From the NCBI GenBank assembly GCA_030427145.1, contig JAUHWT010000003.1, forward strand, positions 217,603-281,602: a stretch of DNA of 64,000 bases. The letters run 5' to 3'. The notes below the pieces were generated by a model. It was not told the DNA's origin. It was given only the letters and a program-made list of their open reading frames with translations, and did no database searches. Within the stretch, counting starts at the first letter, position 1, and each line of letters starts with the position of its first letter. Source of the DNA: Alphaproteobacteria bacterium. Lineage in GTDB: Bacteria > Pseudomonadota > Alphaproteobacteria > Rhodobacterales > Rhodobacteraceae. Below, in pieces: positions 19,329-28,656 of the stretch. A program made the translations under genes and the position numbers.

Positions 19329-19430
19329 CTGCGAAAATCCCTGATTGGTGTGAGAGCGTCCAGAATACGCCCGCCGCCTCTTTCGGTCAATTCATGGTTA
19401 CCGCCGAATTCGCGGATGACGCCGGTTTGT

Positions 19431-19446
19431 TTCCACTATATTGTGT
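19431..19446. promoter_or_regulatory. Candidate NrdR box upstream of nrdJ
   Basis: Read on the minus strand the site is ACACAATATAGTGGAA. It matches about 12 of 16 positions of the NrdR-box consensus aCaCwAtATaTwGtgt, including the whole ACACAATATA half. It lies about 105 bases before the nrdJ start, where the nucleotide-sensing repressor NrdR usually binds. A second box, common for NrdR, is not evident. Confidence 0.45.
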
Positions 19447-19481
19447 CACACCGCGTCACGTCCACAGGAGATAGCGCAAAC

Positions 19482-19922
19482 ATGACGGCAGCGGTCAACC
19501 TGGTGAAACTATGCGTCGGAGTGGAATCCGTCGATGAACTGCGGCAGTGGCAGGAGGCCCGCGCGGCGCAGCGTGCGGCTGACGGCATTGATCCCCGCCC
19601 GCGCCACATCACCCGGGCCTGGCCCAAACAGGCCGACGCCCTGCTCGACGGCGGCTCGCTCTACTGGGTCTTCAAGGGCCTGATCCTCGCCCGACAGAAG
19701 GTCGTGGCCCTCGAGGAAAAAATCGGGGAGGACGGCATCCGCCGCTGCGCCCTGATCCTTGATCCCGAACTCATTCGCACCGTGCCACAGCCCCGTCGCC
19801 CGTTCCAGGGATGGCGCTACCTGAACGGCCTGGACGCCCCCGCCGACCTGGACGACGACACGCAAACCGACAACATGCCCCCCGAACTCATGGCCGAATT
19901 GGCTGAAATCGGAGTGTTGTAA
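19482..19922 (+). CDS. DUF1489-family protein
   Basis: A 146-residue cytoplasmic protein. Its sequence (VKLCVGVESVDELRQWQ, RHITRAWPKQADALLDGGS, YWVFKGLILARQ, ALILDPELIRT) matches the DUF1489 family, which is conserved in alphaproteobacteria and has no known function. The ATG at 19482 follows CAGGAGATAGCG. It is divergent from nrdJ and ends 1 base before the next exported protein, so they likely share a transcript. Confidence 0.85.
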   Translation: MTAAVNLVKLCVGVESVDELRQWQEARAAQRAADGIDPRPRHITRAWPKQADALLDGGSLYWVFKGLILARQKVVALEEKIGEDGIRRCALILDPELIRTVPQPRRPFQGWRYLNGLDAPADLDDDTQTDNMPPELMAELAEIGVL

Positions 19923-19923
19923 A

Positions 19924-20385
19924 ATGTTTCTGCGACACCTCGCACCACTTGCGGTTGCGGCGGCCTTGAATGTCGTACCTGTCACCGGCGCCGCGGAAAG
20001 CCGCTATGGCTATGACTGGGACGCTTTGGGCCAGGAGTTCTGCCACCTTACCCTCGCGGGAGACACCTCCGCAATGGCGCCGGTGCTGACAGACTCCCTT
20101 GTCGACCTGATCCGACGGGCTTCCGGCAACCCGGAAATGCCCTCCGGCCGCACCCTGTTCCAGACTTACCAAAATGAGGTCAGCGAGTGCACGGCGAAGA
20201 CTCTGAGTTCCGCAATCGTTGAGATCAAACGAAAAAACTTCGGAGCCATTGGCGAACCGGCCTGGACGGAATACCTGGTCGTCGTTCCCCAGGCGGACGG
20301 TACCACCCGCATCGACGACGTCCTTTTCGCCACCCGCCGCAGCGACACCCTGCGCGCCCGCCTCAACGCATGGGCGGCAAGATAA
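19924..20385 (+). CDS. Exported protein of unknown function
   Basis: A 153-residue protein with a clear signal peptide (LRHLAPLAVAAALNVVPVTGA) and two cysteines in the mature part (EFCHL and SECTA), which could form a periplasmic disulfide. The remainder has the look of a small alpha/beta domain. I do not recognise the family. Its start is 2 bases after the DUF1489 stop, which suggests translational coupling, and it converges with hisG. Confidence 0.7.
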   Translation: MFLRHLAPLAVAAALNVVPVTGAAESRYGYDWDALGQEFCHLTLAGDTSAMAPVLTDSLVDLIRRASGNPEMPSGRTLFQTYQNEVSECTAKTLSSAIVEIKRKNFGAIGEPAWTEYLVVVPQADGTTRIDDVLFATRRSDTLRARLNAWAAR

Positions 20386-20419
20386 TCCGAAAGAAGGCGG
20401 TCGCGTCCAGCACCGGGGC

Positions 20420-21127
20420 CTAAACCCCCGGCACCTCGGCACCAATCCGGCTACAGACCTCGACGAGAGCTTCCCGCTCGCCATCGCCCCATTCCGCCGC
20501 ACCCGAAAGAAACAGTGTCGCACCGCTCTTGAGGATCAGACCGTCATCGAGAACCCGCAAATGGTTTTCCCGCAGCGTTGATCCCGTGGAGGTAATATCC
20601 GCCACTGCCTCCGCCGTCAGGTTCCGCACCGTTCCCTCAGTCGCGCCCTGGCTGTCCACAAGCTGGTAATCCGCGACACCGTGGCTGCGGAAAAACTCGC
20701 GCACCAGGTGGTGGTACTTCGTGGCCACCCGCAGACGGTGTCCGTGCACCGCCCGAAAACGCGCCGCCGCTGCGTCCAGATCGGACATGCTCACCACATC
20801 AACCCAGAATGCGGGCACCGCCACCACCAGATCGGCAAAGCCAAATCCCATTGGCGACAGTTCCACCAAGCGCTCCGACCAGCGCGCAATCTCCTCGCGC
20901 ACCAGGTCCTGCCCGGTCACGCCCAGATGCAACCGCCCGGCTGCCAGTTCCCCCGGAATTTCCCCGGCGGAAATAAGCACCAGTTCGACCCCCTCGATCC
21001 CCTCGACCTGGCCCTGATACTCCCGGCCCATCCGGCTTTTGGAAATGCGAATGCCGCGCTCGCCGAACCAGTCGATCGTGCCTTCCTGCAAACGCCCCTT
21101 GGACGGAATTCCCAGCTTTACGCTCAT
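20420..21127 (-). CDS. hisG: ATP phosphoribosyltransferase, short form HisG
   Basis: Catalyses the first step of histidine synthesis, from ATP and PRPP to phosphoribosyl-ATP. At 235 residues it is the short form lacking the regulatory C-terminal domain, which requires HisZ. Recognisable segments include KLGIPSKGRLQEGTIDWF, GVTGQDLV and the PRPP loop in EAVADITSTGSTLRENHL. Its start overlaps the hisZ stop by 4 bases (ATGA), so the two subunits are translated together. It ends the hisS-hisZ-hisG run. Confidence 0.96.
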   Translation of the reverse strand: MSVKLGIPSKGRLQEGTIDWFGERGIRISKSRMGREYQGQVEGIEGVELVLISAGEIPGELAAGRLHLGVTGQDLVREEIARWSERLVELSPMGFGFADLVVAVPAFWVDVVSMSDLDAAAARFRAVHGHRLRVATKYHHLVREFFRSHGVADYQLVDSQGATEGTVRNLTAEAVADITSTGSTLRENHLRVLDDGLILKSGATLFLSGAAEWGDGEREALVEVCSRIGAEVPGV

Positions 21128-22269
21128 GCCCCCGCCCTCCGAAGTGCCGCCAGCGCCTCAACCCGGATCATACCGCCCACCGCGGTCATGCCATCGCCCT
21201 GGCTCAGCGTCCGCGTCAGCGCATCGTACCGCCCGCCACTGGCCAGGGCGGGCAGATCCGGTGCATCGACAGCCTCGGCCCCGAATACAAACCCGTCATA
21301 ATATTCCAGCGTCGTGCGCCCAAAGCTGCCCTCAAAGGCCAGTTCCTCCGGGTCAATGCCGCGCGCCTCAAAAGCCGCCAGCCGCGCTTCCAGACGGTCA
21401 ACCGCCTGCGCAAATCCGGCCTGCCCGTCCTGAAGATCCCGCAACCGCGCGAGAGCCTCAGTCGAGCTTCCCTTCACCGCCAGAACGGCCTCCAGAAACG
21501 ACACCGCGCCCGGATCGAGCGGGGCGGTTTCACTCTCTTCCGCCAGCGCCCGTACCCGTCGCGCAACCTCGTCAGCCGAACGCAGTCCAACCGGCTTGCC
21601 CGCGTCCCGTATCGCGGCATCGAGCCCGCCGGAGTTCAGAACCTCAACCAGCTCCCGCCGTTTTTCCACATGCAGCGCATGATCCACGCCGTACCGGCGC
21701 AGGAGCGACTGAAACCGCTGCGGCCGCCACAAATGCCGACGCAGCGCCGCCTTGCGCGCGTCACTTGCATCAAGCGCGTCAATCGCCGAAATCGCCAGTC
21801 CCATGTCGCCGGTCACGAACCGCACACCCGCGTCGCCAACCGCCTCCAAAATCAGAGCCAGCACCTCCGCGTCCGCCGTCGCCTGATCCGACGCGCCAAA
21901 CAGCTCAAACCCCGCCTGAAGGTATTCGCGCGGCCTCTCCGACCCAAACTCCTGCCGCCGCCAGACCGGCCCGCAATAGGCATAGCGGGCCTCCTCCAGT
22001 TCAGCCGCCGCATGCAGCCTCACCAGCGGCACCGTGAAATCCGGCCGCAGCATCATTTCAGCCCGGTCATCACGGGTCACAAAAGCCCGCGCCCGGATGT
22101 CCTCACCATAAAGATCGAGCAGAACATCCGCCGGCTGCAAGACCTCGGGTTCCACCCGGTCCGCGCCCGACGACATCAGCACACCGAGAACCGACGAAAT
22201 CTCTGCATCAAGCTGCGACAGGCCCGCACCCATGCGGGCGCCCTTCAGATAGGCGCGATCGGTTACCAT
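21124..22269 (-). CDS. hisZ: ATP phosphoribosyltransferase regulatory subunit HisZ
   Basis: A 381-residue catalytically inactive paralogue of histidyl-tRNA synthetase that forms the hetero-octameric ATP phosphoribosyltransferase with short HisG and carries histidine feedback control. It shows class II synthetase-like motifs (MLRPDFTVPLVRLHA, RYAYCGPVWRRQEFGS, REYLQAGFELFG) and lacks the anticodon-binding domain present in HisS. It sits between hisS (3-base gap) and hisG (4-base overlap). Confidence 0.95.
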   Translation of the reverse strand: MVTDRAYLKGARMGAGLSQLDAEISSVLGVLMSSGADRVEPEVLQPADVLLDLYGEDIRARAFVTRDDRAEMMLRPDFTVPLVRLHAAAELEEARYAYCGPVWRRQEFGSERPREYLQAGFELFGASDQATADAEVLALILEAVGDAGVRFVTGDMGLAISAIDALDASDARKAALRRHLWRPQRFQSLLRRYGVDHALHVEKRRELVEVLNSGGLDAAIRDAGKPVGLRSADEVARRVRALAEESETAPLDPGAVSFLEAVLAVKGSSTEALARLRDLQDGQAGFAQAVDRLEARLAAFEARGIDPEELAFEGSFGRTTLEYYDGFVFGAEAVDAPDLPALASGGRYDALTRTLSQGDGMTAVGGMIRVEALAALRRAGA

Positions 22270-22272
22270 GGC

Positions 22273-23769
22273 TCAGGCCCCGTCCCGCGACAGCATGGAC
22301 TTCACATGTGCGACCAGATCACCGCGCGCAATCTCCTGCTGCGCCGGCTGCGCCTTCCAGTCATCGTTGCTCTCGATGTTTGCGGCAAGCTTCGCGCCCA
22401 GCACCAGGTCCTTGACCTGAACCACACCGCGCTCCAGTTCATTGCCGCCCTCGACAATCGCCACCGGGCTGCTGCGCTGGTCCGCATATTTCATCTGCTT
22501 GGCCATGTTGCCTCCGCCAAGGAAGACCTCCGCGCGAATACCGGCATTGCGCAACTCCGCCGCCATCGCCTGGTAATCGGCCATGCGGCCCTTGTCCATC
22601 ACGGTCACGACCACCGGCCCGGCGCCCTGTTCCGCAAGTCGACCCTTCGCCTTCAATGCGGCCAGCAGACGGTCCACACCAACCGAAACACCCGTCCCCG
22701 GCACCTTCTCGCCCGTGAACCGCGTGATCAGATCGTCATAGCGACCGCCACCGGCCACCGAACCAAACTGCTGCCTGCGGCCCTTTTCGTCGAGAACCTC
22801 AAAGGTCAGTTCCGCCTCAAACACCGGACCGGTGTAATAGCCAAGTCCACGCACCACGGAAGGATCAATCATAAACCCGGTCTGCCCCCGCGCCGTCAGC
22901 AGATCGCCAATGGTCTCAAGCTCCTGAACACCCTCCAGCCCCGTGATCGACCCGGACACCAGCTCACGCAGCCGCGTACAGGTCGCCGCACCGTCATCGC
23001 GCCGCGCGCCCATGAATTCCACGATCAGAGACGCCTGCTCATCCGCGAGACCGGCACCTTTCGTAAAGTCTCCGCTTTCATCCTTGCGCCCCTCACCGAG
23101 CAGCGCCCGCACACCATCGAGGCCAAGACGGTCAAGTTTGTCGACCGCCCGCATGACAATGCCCCGTTCGTGGGCCTTTGCCTCGGGATCGGCACTGTCG
23201 AGCAGCCCGGCCACTTCGAGAACGCCATTCATGACCTTGCGGTTGTTGATCCGGATCGAATAATCCGCAGCGTCAATCCCCGCCGCCGTCAGAGCGGACC
23301 CCAACATGCCGCAGATCTCCGCATCCGCCGCCACACTGGCCGAGCCGACCGTATCCGCATCGCACTGGTAAAACTGCCGAAACCGACCCGGCCCCGGCTT
23401 CTCATTGCGCCAGACCGGTCCAACGGCATAGCGCCGGTACGGATTGGGCAGATCGCGCCGGTGCTGCGCAAACGCCCGCGCCAGGGGTGCCGTCAGATCA
23501 TAGCGCAGGGCCATCCAGCCCTCGTCGCCATCCTCCCAGGCAAACACGCCCTCATTCGGCCGGTCCACATCCGGCAGGAACTTTCCCAGAGCCTCCACGG
23601 TCTCAACCGCGCTGGTTTCCAGCGGATCGAACCCATGAGCGTAGTAAACCTCCGTGATCCGCGACAGCATTTCCGAGCGCGCCACCACGTCCTGACCAAA
23701 ATAGTCACGGAACCCGCGCGGCGTTTCCGCACGCGCCCTGCGTGGTTTTTTCACTTTGTTTTTCGCCAT
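22273..23769 (-). CDS. hisS: Histidyl-tRNA synthetase
   Basis: Charges tRNA-His. The 498-residue protein has class II motif 2 ([20 protein letters not shown]), the HisA-type loop [12 protein letters not shown] and motif 3 (GGGRYDDLI...GVDRLLAAL), then the C-terminal anticodon-binding domain. The ATG at 23769 is chosen: the frame extends to 23829, but the extra residues do not resemble the family. It is the first gene of the hisS-hisZ-hisG operon. Confidence 0.95.
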   Translation of the reverse strand: MAKNKVKKPRRARAETPRGFRDYFGQDVVARSEMLSRITEVYYAHGFDPLETSAVETVEALGKFLPDVDRPNEGVFAWEDGDEGWMALRYDLTAPLARAFAQHRRDLPNPYRRYAVGPVWRNEKPGPGRFRQFYQCDADTVGSASVAADAEICGMLGSALTAAGIDAADYSIRINNRKVMNGVLEVAGLLDSADPEAKAHERGIVMRAVDKLDRLGLDGVRALLGEGRKDESGDFTKGAGLADEQASLIVEFMGARRDDGAATCTRLRELVSGSITGLEGVQELETIGDLLTARGQTGFMIDPSVVRGLGYYTGPVFEAELTFEVLDEKGRRQQFGSVAGGGRYDDLITRFTGEKVPGTGVSVGVDRLLAALKAKGRLAEQGAGPVVVTVMDKGRMADYQAMAAELRNAGIRAEVFLGGGNMAKQMKYADQRSSPVAIVEGGNELERGVVQVKDLVLGAKLAANIESNDDWKAQPAQQEIARGDLVAHVKSMLSRDGA

Positions 23770-23890
23770 AATCCGATCCGGGGTTAACAGTTGCGCGTCC
23801 TCGTACCCCAAAGCCCCGCCAGGGGGCAAGATCAGTCATGGAAGGGTCACAATCCGCGCGGTGCCTTTTGGTTGACGGATGACCTTAGGC

Positions 23891-24385
23891 TCACCGAAAA
23901 TAGGCGTCGTAAACGCTCTCATGCCCCAGATCGCGCACAAAAACCATCAGCGACGTATAGGTGAACACCAGAATGGCGAGCCACATCTGAACCACGCCAA
24001 AGTGGCTCCAGTCAAACGCCTGCACATCCGCCGCGACACCCGCGTCAAACCCTTCCGAACTCCGGCTGGCCGAAAATGCGCGCTCCGCCACATGCAAAAC
24101 AGTAGTCAGAATGTAGTAGAGAAACGACTTCCACAGGATCGAGACAAACCGCGACCGACCGTTAAAGCGGTTGAAGAACGGCAGCATCTCCGCCCCGATC
24201 ACCGCTTTCGCCACCAGCAATGCACCCACACAGGCCGTCAGATGCGAGATCGGAGTGGCCGCCGCATCCGGCGACAGCCCGTCAATCGTCAGCACCAGTG
24301 CATTGAAGCCAATCCCGAAATACACAACCGGCGGCAACATCTGACGCAATTCATGCGTTACCGTTTTTGCAAGAGACCGCGCCAA
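23891..24385 (-). CDS. Small multi-pass membrane protein of unknown function
   Basis: A 164-residue protein with about four predicted membrane segments (around residues 18-38, 45-66, 82-100 and 130-150) and a hydrophilic loop between the third and fourth. No catalytic motif is apparent and I do not recognise the family. It sits between hisS and the flavin reductase gene on the same strand, with gaps of 121 and 49 bases. Confidence 0.65.
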   Translation of the reverse strand: MARSLAKTVTHELRQMLPPVVYFGIGFNALVLTIDGLSPDAAATPISHLTACVGALLVAKAVIGAEMLPFFNRFNGRSRFVSILWKSFLYYILTTVLHVAERAFSASRSSEGFDAGVAADVQAFDWSHFGVVQMWLAILVFTYTSLMVFVRDLGHESVYDAYFR

Positions 24386-24434
24386 CTTTCCCTCCGACTT
24401 ATTACTCTACCAACTCCGCGCCGCGGACGCAGAC

Positions 24435-24911
24435 TCAATCCCTCGACAGCCTGGCATAACTCCCACGATGGTAAAGCAGCGGCAGCCCCCCTGGCACATC
24501 GAAGCGCAAAACCTCGCCCACAACGATCAGGTGATCCCCACCGTCATAGCCTGCGGCATGGCGACACTCGAACCGAGCCGCGCAATCCTCAAAGAGCGGC
24601 GCATCCCCTGCTCCCTTCAAATAGTCCAGCCCGTCGAAATTTGTTCCGGTCGTCGCAAACCGCATCGACAGATCGGCTTGGTCCTCGTTCAGCACGTGTA
24701 TGGCAAAATGGGACGCGGCCTCAAAAGCCGGGAAGCGGTCCGAATGCCGGGCCGGGGACCACAGGACCAGCGGCGGGTCCAGCGACACGCTCGCGAAGCT
24801 GTTCACCGTCATGCCAAGCGGCCCGTCCTCCGTCATGGTGGTGACAACGGTGACGCCCGTCGTGAAATGGCCAAGAGCGTCCCGAAACGCCCTGTCATCA
24901 AAATCCCGCAT
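24435..24911 (-). CDS. Flavin reductase-like FMN-binding protein
   Basis: A 158-residue protein of the flavin reductase-like family, which reduces FMN/FAD with NAD(P)H or supplies reduced flavin to monooxygenases. Family features are FTTGVTVVTT, GMTVNSFASVSLDPPLVLW, the HFAIHVLNEDQ segment and the DHLIVVGEV motif with the final LLYHRGSYARL. The start at 24911 (MRDFDDRAFRDALG) fits the family better than the longer frame to 25001. The partner oxygenase is not in this neighbourhood. Confidence 0.88.
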   Translation of the reverse strand: MRDFDDRAFRDALGHFTTGVTVVTTMTEDGPLGMTVNSFASVSLDPPLVLWSPARHSDRFPAFEAASHFAIHVLNEDQADLSMRFATTGTNFDGLDYLKGAGDAPLFEDCAARFECRHAAGYDGGDHLIVVGEVLRFDVPGGLPLLYHRGSYARLSRD

Positions 24912-25298
24912 TCCCGTTCCGCTCACTTGCCCGCATTCAGCGCCTGCCTCCGCTATACCGGCACCGCAGCTGGAATGATACCGGGCTCGAGCCATTCTCA
25001 CGCCATTTTTTGGCTCCGGATCATTCGCATTAAACCCGGCTCCCGTACCCGCGACGTATTGATTCCCGGCAAACCGTGACTGTCCGGCGAAATTCCTGGC
25101 CGCGACAAAACAGGGACCGTATTTATCGTAAATACCAGACAGATTTACTCACATTGCGATCAGTTTTGTTAACCTTTTGGCCGAAATCAGCCATTTTGCG
25201 GCGTTTTCGGGGATTTTTTCCTAACTGTTCGGTCAAAAAAACGTCTAGACAGGGTCATCCGACGCCTCACGGTTTCGGACCAGTAAATTGAGGCGACC
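24912..25298. other. AT-rich divergent intergenic region
   Basis: About 390 bases between divergent genes. The part at 25120-25260 is clearly AT-richer than its surroundings, with T-runs. It likely holds the promoter of the small downstream gene. No RNA gene or strong hairpin was found. Confidence 0.5.
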
Positions 25299-25484
25299 AT
25301 GTATCTACCAGAAAACAACGACCAGATGTTCGACATACTTGCGGAGCTCCGCGTGTATGCCGCGATGAACTCCATGCATGGACTGGCCGAGGAACTGGAC
25401 GATGCCCTGATACGCCTTGAGACGGAAATCCGCCGCGGCAACCGTGGCTGCAACACCCGTCACAGCGTCAGGGACAAGTCCTGA
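25299..25484 (+). CDS. Small protein of unknown function (61 residues)
   Basis: A 61-residue, acidic, probably helical protein (DILAELRVYAAMNSMHGLAE) with a basic C-terminal tail. A weak ribosome site (TTGAGGCGACC) precedes the ATG, and an AT-rich promoter-like region lies upstream. No family is recognised. The isolated position and helical pattern make it a plausible small gene. Confidence 0.5.
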   Translation: MYLPENNDQMFDILAELRVYAAMNSMHGLAEELDDALIRLETEIRRGNRGCNTRHSVRDKS

Positions 25485-25538
25485 TCCTTGGAATCCGGCC
25501 CGCAACCCGCGGCCCGGGTCAATACCGACATCGCGATA

Positions 25539-27473
25539 TCACCCGGCCTGCTCCTCCGTGGACGCAGCAGCCTCTTCCGCCGTCTGTCGACGCCACGGAA
25601 CGGTGAAGGAGTTCAGAATGTGCTCCGCCGCCTCGTCGTCGGCCGCATCGCCACCGCCTGACACCACGGCAACAAGCCCAAGCCTCGTGTCCTCCTCCAC
25701 GCCCAGAACCCGAACTTTCGAGCCCTCCTTCTTCAGGGCGTAGTCAAAGGTTCGCGCAATAGCGAGGCGCCGCAACGCCGGCTTGAATATCTTGCCCACC
25801 GCCGTCTTCGGCAGTTCATCCAGTACCTCCACATGCCGCGGGAAGGCCGCACGCTCCTGGACTTCGCCATTAGCGTGCTGGATCAGTTCATCAACCGTCG
25901 CGTTCGCCCCGTCCGACAGTTCAACATAAACCGCCGGCACCTCACCCGAGTGCCGGTCCGGCTGACCAATCGCGCCCGCAAACGCCACATCGGGGTGCTT
26001 CATGAAAGCCTCCTCGATCGTCGCCGGGTCAATGTTGTGCCCACCCCGTATGATCAGATCCTTGGCCCGTCCGGTGATCCAGATGTAATTGTCACTGTCG
26101 ATCCGGCCCAGATCGCCGGTACGCAGATACCCGTCCTCGGTCAGAACCTCGCGGTTGCGAACGGGATCGGTATAAACCTGCTCATTCACCCCGGGGTTTT
26201 TCACACAGATCTCGCCAACCTCATCCGTACCGCACTCGCGCTGGATCTTACCGCCGGATTCGCAATGCAAAATCCGCACATCCGTATATGGGAACGAAAA
26301 CCCGACACTGCCCACCTTGCGCGTCCCGAACGGCGGATTGATCGACACGAGGCACGTGGCCTCGGTCATGCCATAACCCTCAAGGATTTTGACCCCGGTG
26401 GCCTCCTCAAAACGCGAGAACACCTCCTGCGGCATCGCGGCCGACCCGCTGATGGCAAGTCGCAATGTCGATACATCCGCATTGACCGGCCGCTGCAGCA
26501 ACGCCGCCGCCGCCGTCGGGACCGTAATCATGAAGGTGGCCCGGTAGCGCTCAACCAGCTTCCAAAAATTGTCCATCACCCCATCGCCGCGATACCCCTG
26601 CGGCGTGGGAAACACGATATGGCATCCGGACATCAGAGCCGACATGTAGGCCGGATAGGCCGCCAGCACATGAAACATCGGTAACGGACACAGCATCGTG
26701 TCGTCCTCGGTGAACAGATGCGATGATCCGATCCAGCCATTGTACAAAATCCCGCTCGCCCGGTGCTGCGCCACCTTGGGCAGACCCGTGGTCCCGCCCG
26801 TGTGGAAATAGGCGCACATCCGGTCATCGAGAGTTTCCTTGAAATCCAGAAACTCGTGATTGTACCGCGCCATCTCCGTATAAAGGTCCAGGACCTTCGC
26901 CTTGTGCCGCACATCAATTTTCGGCCGGATAAACGGCACGATCCATCCCAGCGGCGCGCCCAGATACCGTGCCAGATCCACCTGGAGTACCGTCTCCACA
27001 TCCGGCGCCATCGCCACCGCATCGGCCACCGTCTGCGCCAGATCGGTCTTCGGGAAAGGCGCAAGCGTCACGACTACCTTGGCCCGCGTCTCACGCAGAA
27101 TACCGGCGATATGCTCCGATGAAATGATTGGATTGATGGGATTGACGATCCCCGCCGTGGCCCCGGCCAGCATGACAAACGGCGCCTCGATCCCGTTGGG
27201 CAGAAGATACGCCACAACATCTTTTGGGCCGATTCCCAGATTGTGGAATAAATTGGCCGCCCGCGTCACATCGGCCTTCAACTCGCGCCAGGTCAGCGTG
27301 ACCTTTTTGTCCTTCGGGCCGGATTTCAGCTGAAAACTGACCGCAGGCCGCGCCCCGTGCATGTCTACGGTCTGTGCAAGCTGCTCATAAAGCGAACGGG
27401 CCGTCCACCGGTCCCCGACCGGCATTTCCTCCTCCACGGCCACCTTGTCCGCGAATACCGCCGTTTTTTGCAT
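25539..27473 (-). CDS. Acyl-CoA synthetase (AMP-forming)
   Basis: A 644-residue ANL-superfamily ligase that activates a carboxylic acid, probably a fatty acid, to its CoA thioester via an acyl-adenylate. It has the P-loop YFHTGGTTGLPKVA, the GYGMTEAT adenine-binding motif, YLRTGDLGRID and the hinge/C-domain motif GRAKDLIIRGGHNI with the catalytic lysine in PKTAVGKIFKP. It begins at an ATG preceded by AGGGGAAGAG. The N-terminal ~60 residues and the C-terminal ~80 residues extend beyond the core. Chain length is not readable. Confidence 0.9.
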   Translation of the reverse strand: MQKTAVFADKVAVEEEMPVGDRWTARSLYEQLAQTVDMHGARPAVSFQLKSGPKDKKVTLTWRELKADVTRAANLFHNLGIGPKDVVAYLLPNGIEAPFVMLAGATAGIVNPINPIISSEHIAGILRETRAKVVVTLAPFPKTDLAQTVADAVAMAPDVETVLQVDLARYLGAPLGWIVPFIRPKIDVRHKAKVLDLYTEMARYNHEFLDFKETLDDRMCAYFHTGGTTGLPKVAQHRASGILYNGWIGSSHLFTEDDTMLCPLPMFHVLAAYPAYMSALMSGCHIVFPTPQGYRGDGVMDNFWKLVERYRATFMITVPTAAAALLQRPVNADVSTLRLAISGSAAMPQEVFSRFEEATGVKILEGYGMTEATCLVSINPPFGTRKVGSVGFSFPYTDVRILHCESGGKIQRECGTDEVGEICVKNPGVNEQVYTDPVRNREVLTEDGYLRTGDLGRIDSDNYIWITGRAKDLIIRGGHNIDPATIEEAFMKHPDVAFAGAIGQPDRHSGEVPAVYVELSDGANATVDELIQHANGEVQERAAFPRHVEVLDELPKTAVGKIFKPALRRLAIARTFDYALKKEGSKVRVLGVEEDTRLGLVAVVSGGGDAADDEAAEHILNSFTVPWRRQTAEEAAASTEEQAG

Positions 27474-27644
27474 GGCGCTCTTCCCCTGTCTCTGTCCCGT
27501 TTCAGCCTGGGCATCTCATATTGATGAATCAATAATGCGGGCGAACGCCCATCCGGACAAGGGATTACGCAAAGGAAGGTTCAGGTAATCCGGTTCTGGC
27601 ACGGCTTTTCGACCCGGACGGCGCCAAAACCCGCGCAAACGATA

Positions 27645-27875
27645 TCAGTGCAGGCTGAGCAGCACCTCAATGTCGCGAATGGTCAGCGGTTCCAGAAGCT
27701 TGCGTTCGTCCGCGTTGAGCCTGCCGCTGTCGATCTGCGCATGTACCAGCCGCGCAACCTCGCTGGTCGACTGGTAGTAGAATTCCGGAGACTCGCGGCT
27801 CAGATCTTCCATAATCCGTTGCAGAAGAACCTTGCGCTTTTCCCCGTCGGTTTCGGATTTCTTTTCCTGAAGCAT
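27645..27875 (-). CDS. Small protein of unknown function (76 residues)
   Basis: A 76-residue charged protein (EKKSETDGEKRKVLLQRIME). The ATG at 27873-27875 is chosen because a G-rich ribosome site precedes it; the longer frame to 27998 has an unlikely N-terminus. It has no signal peptide or membrane helix. No family is recognised. It lies 171 bases upstream of the acyl-CoA synthetase gene on the same strand. Confidence 0.6.
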   Translation of the reverse strand: MLQEKKSETDGEKRKVLLQRIMEDLSRESPEFYYQSTSEVARLVHAQIDSGRLNADERKLLEPLTIRDIEVLLSLH

Positions 27876-28032
27876 ATGGCCCCCCCCGCGAATGGCTTCA
27901 CCATCAAAAGATAAAGCCGGAAACCAACGGATCAACCACACCGGCGCCGGATTGCAGCCGAAAACCGCCCGAAATCGACACAATGACGTGTAAGGCACTG
28001 GACATGCGCTGCCCGCGTCACATCATAACCCC

Positions 28033-28644
28033 ATGAGTTTTCGCCTGATGAAACTGCTGAAACCAGAGGTCGCAACCGCACCCGCCATCGAAGACACCAC
28101 GCCCTTCGCGGAGCGTGTCATGGCGCTCAACGCGGATCCATATCTGATGGTCGCGGACACGGACCTCCGGCTGATCTCGGTTTTTGACGATCTGCGCTAT
28201 GACCGGTCCGACCTCGACATGCTCTGCGCTCCCATGCGCGACCGGGCGCTGCGCCGCCTCAAACCGATGCGATTTGCGCAGAAGTCCGGCACGGTCATAG
28301 AAAACCGGGCGGAGGACATCCGCATACACATGCCGAAATTCCGCGCCCTCGGTGCCTCGCCGTTCGATGCCCTCCGCGACACCGACCAGCGCCCCCAGGA
28401 CTACGTTCTGCTCACGCCAACCCAGACCGCCGCCCGAATTATCGAGGGCCACGATCCCGACCCGGCCATGGACCTGCTCGAAGCGCTGGTCGCCCGCCAC
28501 CCTGTCAACCTGCTGCGCATCTTTGACTTTCTGGACTCCAGCCCGCGGCATGAGGCGTTCAAAAAACCGCTGGGCTACCTCGTCCACGTTCAACGCCAGG
28601 CAATCACCAAAGAGCCGCTCAAAACCCGTCGCGCCCTGCGCTGA
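28033..28644 (+). CDS. Conserved-looking cytoplasmic protein of unknown function
   Basis: A 203-residue soluble protein with no signal peptide or membrane helix. It contains hydrophobic-core patterns (RVMALNADPYLMVADTDLRL, DLLEALVARHPVNLLRIFDF) but no motif I can tie to a family. It converges with the ABC transporter gene, separated by 12 bases. The coding frame is convincing from its length and codon use. Confidence 0.7.
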   Translation: MSFRLMKLLKPEVATAPAIEDTTPFAERVMALNADPYLMVADTDLRLISVFDDLRYDRSDLDMLCAPMRDRALRRLKPMRFAQKSGTVIENRAEDIRIHMPKFRALGASPFDALRDTDQRPQDYVLLTPTQTAARIIEGHDPDPAMDLLEALVARHPVNLLRIFDFLDSSPRHEAFKKPLGYLVHVQRQAITKEPLKTRRALR

Positions 28645-28656
28645 CCGCGGTAACTG

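Noticed and set aside
19329..19481. Cobalamin riboswitch for the B12-dependent nrdJ
   Set aside because: The spacer is too short and shows no B12-box-like segment.
20413..20431. Short GC hairpin between the exported protein and hisG as a terminator
   Set aside because: Only 6 bp, overlaps the hisG end and has no T-run; too weak to list.
21670..23787. 705-codon frame antisense to hisZ and hisS
   Set aside because: Basic, low-complexity translation without motifs; an antisense shadow of two conserved genes.
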